Below, one piece after another: positions 6,901 through 12,057 of a stretch of DNA of 12,057 nucleotides (the first letter of the stretch is position 1; every line of letters begins with the position of its first letter). The notes below the pieces were generated by a model. The model made no database searches. It was given only the letters and a program-made list of their open reading frames with translations, and was not told the origin of the DNA. The position numbers were made by a program, and so were the translations under genes. Source of the DNA: Enterobacteriaceae bacterium UBA3516 (lineage in GTDB: Bacteria; Pseudomonadota; Gammaproteobacteria; Enterobacterales; Enterobacteriaceae); the NCBI GenBank assembly GCA_002377245.1, contig DFPL01000153.1, positions 1 to 12,057 on the forward strand, read 5' to 3'.

Positions 6901-7232
6901 GGCAGGGTATGGCGCTACGCATGCTGGGCGATAACGTTGCCGCGGACGCACTCTTTACGGACATGGCGGCCTGGGCGAGCAATATGGCCAGCACACCGGT
7001 GGAAGCGGATTTCTTTGCCGTTTCGCAACCGGATTTGCTTTCGCTGTACGGCTCTTTGCAACAGCAGCATCAGGAGAAATGTCTCTATATCCAGGCGCTG
7101 GCAGCGGCTGGAATGGGGGATGAGAGCCAGTGGAATGCCTCTTGCGTGGCGCTGAATACGCTCAACCCCGCGTGGCCAAAAGCCGCGTTCTTCCAGCGGG
7201 TCATGCCCTACGTGCTGCATCTCATTCACTAA
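3951..7232 (+). CDS. yphG: YphG: DUF5107 and TPR-repeat protein, probable carbohydrate-active
   Basis: Large soluble protein of 1093 residues, the length of E. coli YphG, with no signal peptide or membrane span, so probably cytoplasmic. The first ~400 residues are a DUF5107 domain, a beta-sandwich family related in fold to galactose mutarotases. Visible marks are ILPELGGRVQ (PELGGRV at 74-80), ISGGIEFNWPQHH (111-123, with Glu116, His122, His123 as candidate active-site residues) and FLWWANPAV. A short Ala/Pro-rich linker before residue ~460 leads into helical TPR-like repeats at about 470-660 (YYARGVAIDPQD, ATLEYNRADYPRAVDYATQAL), about 747-823 (HYSKRNDDKAVALWQQCV) and more to the C-terminus. 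The start has a good ribosome site (AGAGGG). It is the first gene of the operon, separated from yphF by 139 bp that contain a hairpin. The catalytic activity is not known; handling of the imported sugar is inferred from context. Confidence 0.93.
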   Translation: MEPVKVWRETVFIPTYETGPQDVHPMFLENRVYQGSTGAVYPYGVTDTLSDTRTEKTWQAVWLENDYLKIMILPELGGRVQKAFDKVKQRDFVYHNEVIKPALVGLLGPWISGGIEFNWPQHHRPTTYMPVDCTLEENEDGSKTVWVGETEPMHGLQVMTGFTLRPDRAALEIGSRVYNSNATPRHFLWWANPAVKGGDDHQSVFPPDVTAVFDHGKRAVSAFPIATGTYYKVDYSAGVDISRYKNVPVPTSYMAEKSAYDFVGAWSHDEEGGLLHVADHHIAPGKKQWSWGHSEFGQAWDRSLTDSNGPYIELMTGIYADNQPDFTWLDAYEEKRFVQYFLPYHSLGMVQNASRDAVLKLQRSENGIEWGLYAIATLEGHRLTLSEAGNPTLLLDISVTLTPCSVMQDLLESANPARLTLTLKDAKGREVLSYEEHQPGEMPLPDVATAPAAAEEIASADEAWFIGQHLEQYNHASRSAFDYYARGVAIDPQDYRCNLALATLEYNRADYPRAVDYATQALARAHRLNKNPQCGLASFIRASACERQQRLSEAKENFWRATWSGNSKAAGFYGLARLAARELSYDEGLEFCRQSLRACPTNQDVLCLQVRLWQLSGNQDEATANLLVLRQEYPLNPTVWWLQWQNEGSDAALAAWRNLCGGRDINALTTAGQLLSWGMADAAMAVLESLACERTLPLLLQASLLPEADRAPLIARAADAFPHFVRFPNSLDEVDALTALPESPFARHLLACFHYSKRNDDKAVALWQQCVAMDPGVADAWRGLAIYAWNKQHDATLAARYLDTACRLLPNDARLLFERDLLAKLTGAAPQSRLARLEANLPCALKRDDMTAELLNLWHLCGETEKAAGVLASRKFHPWEGGEGKVTSQFILNQLLQAWQAIDAHQPARAEMVLIAALRYPENLSEGRLPGQTDNDIWFWLGICARLQRDEAQAESAWQKATQGDRTLNVHSYYNDQPADYLFWQGMALRMLGDNVAADALFTDMAAWASNMASTPVEADFFAVSQPDLLSLYGSLQQQHQEKCLYIQALAAAGMGDESQWNASCVALNTLNPAWPKAAFFQRVMPYVLHLIH

Positions 7233-7371
7233 ATCTTGTTTACTGAAATCTGCGAGCGGCCTGACCGCCGCTCGCGGGTAAATGTATAAAATATGTAAAA
7301 AATTTAAGGTAAGACCACGCGCCTGACACCGCGTAAACACAACAAAACCAAGACCCTACGAGGAGACAATT
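7233..7371 (+). promoter_or_regulatory. yphG-yphF spacer with a strong intra-operon hairpin
   Basis: GCGAGCGGC (7252-7260) and GCCGCTCGC (7267-7275) form a perfect 9-bp, GC-rich stem with the six-base loop CTGACC. No T-run follows (the next bases are GGGTAAATG), so it is not a standard Rho-independent terminator. Downstream is an AT-rich tract with TATAAA at 7285-7290, 18 bp from CTGACC (7261-7266), a possible but weak internal promoter. A smaller inverted repeat ACGCG (7317-7321)/CGCGT (7330-7334) follows. The yphF ribosome site GAGGAG is strong. A stable hairpin here could protect the yphF-side mRNA or attenuate read-through from yphG. Confidence 0.55.
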
Positions 7372-8355
7372 ATGTCCCGCAAATTAAGAGCGTCGCTTTT
7401 GGCGCTGACCCTGTTCCCCCTCTTCACCACTGTTTTTACCGCTCAGGCGGCACCCAAGGAACTGACCGTTGGGGCTATTTATCTCGACACGCAAGGTTAT
7501 TACGCCGGGGTGCGCCAGGGCGTGCAGGATGCGGCTAAAGCCTCCGAAGTGAAGGTGCAACTGATTGAAACCAACGCTCAGGGCGATATCTCGAAAGAGA
7601 GCGCGTTTATCGACACCCTGGTCGCGCGTAACGTCGATGCCATTATTCTTTCTGCCGTGTCGGAAAACGGCAGCAGCCGGACCCTTCGCCGCGCCAGCGA
7701 AGCGGGTATTCCGGTGCTGTGTTACAACACCTGCATCAATCAGAAAGGGGTGGATAAATATGTCTCCGCCTGGCTGGTGGGCGACCCGATGGAGTTCGGG
7801 CGCAAATTGGGACAGGCCGCTGCAGATTACTTCCTCGCCAAAAACATCACCGAACCGAAAATTGCCGTGATCAACTGCGAAGCCTACGAAGTGTGCGTTC
7901 AGCGCCGTAAAGGCTTTGAAGAAGCACTGAAAGCGAAGGTACCGGCAATGAAAATTGTCGCCAATCAGGAAGGCACGGTGCTCGATAAAGCCATTTCTGT
8001 GGGTGAAAAACTGATCATCTCAACGCCGGACATTGACGCCATTATGGGCGAGTCGGGCGGGGCTACGCTTGGGGCGGTCAAAGCGGTACGCAACCAGAAC
8101 CAGGCCGGGAAAATCGCGGTATTTGGTTCCGACATGACCACCGAAATTGCGCAGGAGCTACAAAACAACCAGGTGCTGAAGGCCGTGGTTGATATCTCCG
8201 GCAAGAAAATGGGCGATGCCGTCTTTGCCCAGACCCTGAACGTTATCAACAAGACGCCGCCGAAAGAGAAAGTGATCCAGGTGCCGATTGATCTCTACAC
8301 CAAAGCGGAAGATGGCAAGCAGTGGCTGGCGACGCACGTGGATGGCTTACCCTGA
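7372..8355 (+). CDS. yphF: Periplasmic sugar-binding protein of an ABC importer
   Basis: Substrate-binding protein of the ribose-binding (Peripla_BP_4) type, 327 residues, delivering a sugar to the YphE/YphD transporter. Residues 1-26 form a clear Sec signal peptide (basic MSRKLR, hydrophobic core, cleavage near AQA-A), so the mature protein starts at about Ala27. The two-lobe fold is indicated by ELTVGAIYLDTQGYYAGVRQGVQDAAK at the N-terminus, GIPVLCYNTC at 112-121, INCEAYEVCVQRRKGFEEAL around 167-184, SGGATLGAVKAV and VFGSDMTTEIAQEL. The mature protein has exactly four cysteines (117, 121, 169, 175), both pairs in loops that carry ligand contacts in RbsB; the usual Asp-Arg of RbsB after IPV is absent. 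The start is preceded by GAGGAG. Twelve bases separate its stop from yphE. Substrate unknown. Confidence 0.95.
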   Translation: MSRKLRASLLALTLFPLFTTVFTAQAAPKELTVGAIYLDTQGYYAGVRQGVQDAAKASEVKVQLIETNAQGDISKESAFIDTLVARNVDAIILSAVSENGSSRTLRRASEAGIPVLCYNTCINQKGVDKYVSAWLVGDPMEFGRKLGQAAADYFLAKNITEPKIAVINCEAYEVCVQRRKGFEEALKAKVPAMKIVANQEGTVLDKAISVGEKLIISTPDIDAIMGESGGATLGAVKAVRNQNQAGKIAVFGSDMTTEIAQELQNNQVLKAVVDISGKKMGDAVFAQTLNVINKTPPKEKVIQVPIDLYTKAEDGKQWLATHVDGLP

Positions 8356-8367
8356 CAGAGGCGGAAC

Positions 8368-9879
8368 ATGGCGATGGTAATGCATGAAAACCCCATCGCC
8401 TCCGTGACGGGAGGGAATAAACGTTATCCGGGCGTGGTGGCGCTGGATAACGTCGATTTCACCCTTCATAGAGGCGAAGTCCGGGCGCTGCTCGGTAAAA
8501 ACGGTGCCGGAAAATCGACGCTGATTCGCATGTTGACCGGCAGCGAGCGGCTCGACAGCGGTGAGGTGCGCTTGTCCGGTACGCTGCTTGACGGTGCCGA
8601 TGCCGCCTTAACCCGGCGCGCCGCAGAGCTTGGTGTTCGGGCGGTCTATCAGGAACTTAGCCTGGTTGAAGGGCTGACGGTGGCTGAGAATCTCTGCCTC
8701 GGCAACTGGCCAAAACAGGGCGGCATGATTGACCATGGGCTGATGCTGCGTCAGGCACGCCTTTGCCTGGAGAAACTCGGCGTCGAGGTAGAACCGGATG
8801 CGCTGGTGGAAACCCTGCGCCCGGCGCAAAAGCAGCTGGTGGAGATTGCCCGCGTGATGGTGGGTGAACCTGGGCTGGTTATCCTTGATGAGCCGACCAG
8901 CTCACTGGCCAGCGCCGAGGTGGAGCTGGTGATGGCGGCGGTGAAAAAGATGTCTGCGCTCGGTGTCGCAGTGATTTATGTCAGCCATCGGATGGATGAG
9001 ATCCGCCGCATTGCCTCCTCGGCGACCATCATGCGCGACGGCCAGGTGGCGGGCAATGTAGCGCTGGAGAATACCACCACCGGTCACATTGTCTCGCTGA
9101 TGCTCGGACGCGAGCATCAGGATCTGGCCCCGGTCAGCCACGCATTTTCGCAAGGTGAAACCGTGCTGGAGGTGCAGGGGCTTCGACTGTTGCCCAAGCT
9201 GGAAGACATTTCATTTCAACTGAAGCGGGGAGAGGTGTTGGGTATCGCCGGGTTGCTGGGGGCCGGGCGAACGGAACTGCTCAAAGCCATCGTGGGGCTT
9301 GAAGCCTTTGATGAGGGCGTTATTACTCTCAATGGTGAAACGCTGCGCAAACCCGACTATAGCGCCATGATCCAGCGTGGCATGGGGTATACGCCCGAGA
9401 ATCGCAAAGAGGCGGGCATCATTCCGCTGCTCGGCGTGGATGAAAATACGGTCATCACCAATCGGCACGCAGTCAGCGTGCGCGGCATGCTGCAATGGGA
9501 ACGTATTCGCACCTTTACCGAGGCCATCATGCTGCGCATGAGTGTCAAAGCCAGCAGCAGTGAAACGGCCATTGGCACCTTGTCGGGGGGCAATCAACAA
9601 AAAGTGGTGATTGGTCGCTGGGTCTATGCGGGCAGCCAGATTCTGCTGCTGGATGAACCCACACGCGGCGTCGACATTGAAGCCAAACAGCAAATTTACC
9701 GCATCGTTCGTGAGCTGGCCCAGGAAGGCAAAAGCGTGGTGTTTATCTCCAGCGAAGTGGAAGAGCTGCCGCTGGTGTGTGACCGCATCTTGTTGCTTCA
9801 ACAGGGCACCTTTAGCCGCGAATTTATCTCTCCCGTCAGCGTGGATGAACTGATGTCCGCGATTTTGTCCGTTCACTGA
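8368..9879 (+). CDS. yphE: Double-domain sugar ABC transporter ATPase
   Basis: Cytoplasmic energising subunit of the importer, 503 residues as in E. coli YphE, with two fused ABC domains like RbsA/MglA. Domain 1: Walker A GKNGAGKS at 43-50, a degenerate signature LRPAQKQLVEIAR, Walker B VILDEPTSS with Asp174 and Glu175, and switch region VIYVSHRMDEI. Domain 2: a degenerate Walker A (GLLGAGRTELLK, no lysine at the usual place), full signature LSGGNQQKV at 405-413 and Walker B ILLLDEPTRGVD with Asp429/Glu430. This asymmetry, one complete site built from two half-sites, is normal for carbohydrate importers of this class. ATGs at 8374 and 8380 are possible, but the 8368 start has the ribosome site AGAGGCGG and restores the family length. 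It lies 12 bp after yphF and 25 bp before yphD, so it is cotranscribed. Confidence 0.96.
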   Translation: MAMVMHENPIASVTGGNKRYPGVVALDNVDFTLHRGEVRALLGKNGAGKSTLIRMLTGSERLDSGEVRLSGTLLDGADAALTRRAAELGVRAVYQELSLVEGLTVAENLCLGNWPKQGGMIDHGLMLRQARLCLEKLGVEVEPDALVETLRPAQKQLVEIARVMVGEPGLVILDEPTSSLASAEVELVMAAVKKMSALGVAVIYVSHRMDEIRRIASSATIMRDGQVAGNVALENTTTGHIVSLMLGREHQDLAPVSHAFSQGETVLEVQGLRLLPKLEDISFQLKRGEVLGIAGLLGAGRTELLKAIVGLEAFDEGVITLNGETLRKPDYSAMIQRGMGYTPENRKEAGIIPLLGVDENTVITNRHAVSVRGMLQWERIRTFTEAIMLRMSVKASSSETAIGTLSGGNQQKVVIGRWVYAGSQILLLDEPTRGVDIEAKQQIYRIVRELAQEGKSVVFISSEVEELPLVCDRILLLQQGTFSREFISPVSVDELMSAILSVH

Positions 9880-9904
9880 TACTTGCTCCACAGAGGAATT
9901 TACG

Positions 9905-10900
9905 ATGTCTGCCTCATCTATCACTCTGCCGCACGGCAAAAAAGGGTCGCTGAAACAGTTTGTCGCTCGCCATATCAACGTCATTGGTTTGCTGGTGGTG
10001 ATCGCTATTTTGTATCTGGTTTTTTCCTTCAACGCGCCGGGCTTTATCTCACTGAATAACCAGATGAACGTGCTGCGTGATGCCGCCACCATCGGGATTG
10101 CTGCCTGGGCCATGACGCTGATTATCATCTCCGGTGAAATTGATGTCAGCGTCGGGCCTATGGTGGCCTTTGTTTCGGTCTGTCTGGCGTTTTTACTGCA
10201 ATTCCAGGTGCCGCTGGTCATCGCCTGTCTGCTGGTTCTGCTGCTGGGGGCCGCTCTTGGCACGCTGGCGGGCGTGCTGCGTGGCGTGTTTAACGTGCCG
10301 AGCTTCGTCGCGACCTTAGGTCTGTGGAGTGCGCTGCGCGGGATGGGGCTGTTTATGACCAACGCGCTGCCGGTGCCTATCGAAGAGAGCGACGTGCTGG
10401 ACTGGCTCGGTGGTCAGTTTCTCGGTATCCCGGTTTCAGCGCTGGTCATGATGCTGATTTTCGCGATCTTCGTTTTTATCAGCCGGAAAACCGCCTTTGG
10501 TCGTTCAGTCTTTGCCGTTGGCGGCAACGCAACCGCCGCCCAGCTCTGCGGTATTAACGTTAAACGGGTGCGCATTCTGATTTTTACGCTCTCCGGCCTG
10601 CTGGCGGCGGTGACCGGTATTCTGCTGGCCGCCCGCTTAGGGTCCGGTAATGCCGGCGCAGCCAACGGCCTTGAGTTTGATGTGATTGCCGCCGTCGTGG
10701 TCGGCGGTACGGCGTTATCAGGAGGGCGGGGCTCTTTACTCGGCACGCTGCTGGGTGTGCTGGTGATTACGCTTATCGGCAATGGCCTGGTACTTCTCGG
10801 CATTAACTCCTTTTTCCAGCAGGTGGTGCGCGGCGTCATCATCGTGGTGGCGGTACTGGCGAACATCCTGCTGACCCAGCGGAACAGTAAAAAAAGCTGA
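9905..10900 (+). CDS. yphD: Sugar ABC transporter permease
   Basis: Inner-membrane permease of the RbsC type (BPD_transp_2), 331 residues, probably working as a homodimer with YphE. Hydrophobic segments run throughout: VIGLLVVIAILYLVFSF near residue 25-40, ATIGIAAWAMTLIIISG, LVIACLLVLLLGAALGTLAG, a long span ALVMMLIFAIFVFI, ILIFTLSGLLAAVTGILLA, and two C-terminal spans (LLGVLVITLIGNGLVLL, GVIIVVAVLANILL). The cytoplasmic coupling loop is seen as RKTAFGRSVFAVGGNATAAQLCGINV, and NVPSFVATLGLWSALRG is the typical conserved loop of the family. The ribosome site AGAGGA lies 7 bp before the ATG. The 62 bp to yphC contain only a weak stem GCGCC/GGCGC (10915-10930). Confidence 0.95.
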   Translation: MSASSITLPHGKKGSLKQFVARHINVIGLLVVIAILYLVFSFNAPGFISLNNQMNVLRDAATIGIAAWAMTLIIISGEIDVSVGPMVAFVSVCLAFLLQFQVPLVIACLLVLLLGAALGTLAGVLRGVFNVPSFVATLGLWSALRGMGLFMTNALPVPIEESDVLDWLGGQFLGIPVSALVMMLIFAIFVFISRKTAFGRSVFAVGGNATAAQLCGINVKRVRILIFTLSGLLAAVTGILLAARLGSGNAGAANGLEFDVIAAVVVGGTALSGGRGSLLGTLLGVLVITLIGNGLVLLGINSFFQQVVRGVIIVVAVLANILLTQRNSKKS

Positions 10901-10962
10901 TTCACCTACTTTTCGCGCCAGACCGGGCGCAAACACACGTGCTACAGAGGAACGAGGGAATG

Positions 10963-12024
10963 ATGAAAACCATGCTGGCAGCCTATTTACCGGGGAACTC
11001 CACCGTTGATTTACGGGAAGTGCCGGTTCCACAACCGGGCATTAATCAGGTGCTGATTAAAATGAAATCGTCGGGCATCTGCGGCAGCGATGTCCATTAC
11101 ATCTACCATCAACATAAAGCGACCGCTGCGGCGCCGGATAAGCCGCTGTATCAGGGATTCATTAACGGACACGAGCCGTGCGGCCAGATTGTGGCGCGGG
11201 GGCCGGGGTGTCGTCATTTCAAAGAGGGCGACCGCGTGCTGGTGTACCACATTTCCGGCTGTGGATTTTGCGCAAACTGCCGTCGGGGATTCCCGATCTC
11301 TTGTACCGGAGAGGGAAAAGCGGCCTACGGCTGGCAGCGCGATGGCGGCCATGCCGAATACCTGCTGGCGGAGGAGAAAGACTTAATCATGCTGCCTGAT
11401 GCGCTGAGCTATGAGGACGGCGCGTTTGTCAGTTGCGGCGTGGGGACGGCTTACGAAGGTATCCTGCGCGGGGAAGTATCCGGCAGCGATAACGTGCTGG
11501 TGGTGGGTCTCGGTCCGGTAGGCATGATGGCGATGATGCTGGCGCGTGGGCGCGGTGCGAAACGCGTGATTGGCGTGGACATGCTGCCGGAGCGGCTGGC
11601 GATGGCGAAACAGCTTGGGGTGATGGATAACGGTTATCTGGCGACCACCGAAGGGCTGCCTGCACGCATTGCCGAACTCACGCGGGGTGGGGCAGATGTT
11701 GCGCTCGATTGCTCTGGCAATGCCGCCGGGCGTCTGCTGGCGCTGCAATCCACCGCCGACTGGGGGCGGGTGGTCTACATTGGCGAAACCGGTAAAGTGG
11801 AGTTTGAAGTCAGTGCCGACCTGATGCATCACCAGCGGCGCATTATCGGATCCTGGGTCACCAGCCTTTTTCATATGGAAAAATGCGCGCATGACCTCAC
11901 CGACTGGAAGTTATGGCCGCGCAGTGCCATTACTCATCGCTTCTCTCTTGAGCAGGCAGGCGAGGCCTATGCCCTGATGGCAAGCGGGAAATGCGGCAAA
12001 GTGGTCATCAATTTCCCAGACTGA
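10963..12024 (+). CDS. yphC: Zinc-dependent medium-chain dehydrogenase YphC
   Basis: NAD(P)-dependent alcohol/polyol dehydrogenase of the zinc MDR superfamily, 353 residues, related to sorbitol and threonine dehydrogenases. Catalytic-zinc residues are visible as Cys40 (GICGSD) and His70-Glu71 (GHEP). The structural-zinc cysteines are Cys100, Cys103, Cys106 and Cys114 (GCGFCANCRRGFPISC). The Rossmann fold carries GLGPVG at 182-187, and an acidic residue ends strand 2 (VIGVDML), suggesting NAD rather than NADP. The start is taken at the second of two tandem ATGs (10963), which gives the E. coli N-terminus MKTMLAAYLP and leaves a 4-nt gap after GAGGG (10954-10958). The first ATG (10960) is only 1 nt from it, and an upstream GTG (10939) would place both ribosome sites inside the gene. 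It probably oxidises a hydroxyl of the imported sugar or a derived polyol; substrate not established. Confidence 0.95.
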   Translation: MKTMLAAYLPGNSTVDLREVPVPQPGINQVLIKMKSSGICGSDVHYIYHQHKATAAAPDKPLYQGFINGHEPCGQIVARGPGCRHFKEGDRVLVYHISGCGFCANCRRGFPISCTGEGKAAYGWQRDGGHAEYLLAEEKDLIMLPDALSYEDGAFVSCGVGTAYEGILRGEVSGSDNVLVVGLGPVGMMAMMLARGRGAKRVIGVDMLPERLAMAKQLGVMDNGYLATTEGLPARIAELTRGGADVALDCSGNAAGRLLALQSTADWGRVVYIGETGKVEFEVSADLMHHQRRIIGSWVTSLFHMEKCAHDLTDWKLWPRSAITHRFSLEQAGEAYALMASGKCGKVVINFPD

Positions 12025-12035
12025 CGAGGTGCATG

Positions 12036-12057
12036 ATGACGCTTTACACTTTACAGA
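12036..12057 (+). CDS. yphB: Start of aldose-1-epimerase-like gene, cut by window edge
   Basis: Only seven codons are present (MTLYTLQ), matching the N-terminus of E. coli YphB (MTIYTL...), an aldose-1-epimerase (galactose mutarotase) family protein. The call rests on this short match plus gene order, since yphB follows yphC in E. coli. The second of two tandem ATGs (12036) is chosen because it lies 5 nt from the ribosome site GAGGT (12026-12030); the ATG at 12033 would be only 2 nt away. It begins 11 bp after the yphC stop, so it belongs to the same operon. Nothing can be said of its catalytic residues from this window. Confidence 0.8.

Noticed and set aside
7252..7275. Rho-independent terminator ending yphG
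   Set aside because: The stem is strong but is followed by GGGTAAATG rather than a T-run, so it is listed as an intra-operon hairpin.
9211..10362. Long open frame of 383 codons on the minus strand across yphE and yphD
   Set aside because: It lies antisense to two strongly supported transporter genes, crosses their junction, and has no recognisable domain; it is a coding shadow of GC-rich DNA.
10939..10962. Upstream GTG start for yphC
   Set aside because: The ribosome-site sequences AGAGGAA and GAGGG would fall inside the gene, and the E. coli-type N-terminus starts at 10963.
11383..11892. Minus-strand open frame of 169 codons inside yphC
   Set aside because: Histidine- and arginine-rich composition typical of an antisense shadow; yphC on the other strand has all its zinc and Rossmann motifs.

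Overview
The window reads as chromosomal DNA of a member of the Enterobacteriaceae, close to Escherichia/Salmonella/Enterobacter but not assignable to a species by eye. It opens inside glyA (serine hydroxymethyltransferase) and runs through most of the yph locus (yphH, G, F, E, D, C and the first codons of yphB). That is the glyA-yphH-yphG... neighbourhood and orientation known from E. coli K-12. All names rest on recalled protein sequences and domain motifs; no database search was run.

Layout. 1-867: 3' part of glyA, closed by a strong terminator (883-909) shared with a convergent small membrane-protein gene of DUF805 type (908-1234, minus). 1365-2643: the nickel/cobalt efflux pair rcnA (minus) and rcnR (plus), divergently transcribed around three evenly spaced RcnR-type C-tract operators, with a Fur-box-like palindrome over the rcnA start. 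2640-3833: yphH, a ROK-family repressor (minus), overlapping the end of rcnR by 4 bp. 3951-12057: a plus-strand operon yphG-yphF-yphE-yphD-yphC-yphB. It encodes a DUF5107/TPR protein of 1093 residues, a periplasmic sugar-binding protein, a double-domain sugar ABC ATPase, a permease, a zinc-dependent dehydrogenase, and the start of an aldose-epimerase-like protein.

How it fits together. YphF-YphE-YphD form a complete ribose/galactose-type ABC importer. YphG, YphC and YphB are the probable cytoplasmic enzymes, and the divergent ROK regulator YphH probably senses the substrate. No sugar kinase, isomerase or aldolase is in the window, so import followed by epimerisation/oxidation of an unphosphorylated sugar is the natural reading; the substrate cannot be read from the sequence. 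RcnA/RcnR is an independent metal-homeostasis module. In E. coli K-12, rcnRA lies elsewhere with rcnB, so the 0.9-2.6 kb segment is a rearranged or inserted block between glyA and yphH.

Most of the window is recognisable core/accessory enterobacterial sequence. The least understood part is the yph pathway itself, especially YphG. The most interesting regulatory details are the third RcnR-like operator, the Fur-like palindrome, and an inverted repeat between yphH and yphG.
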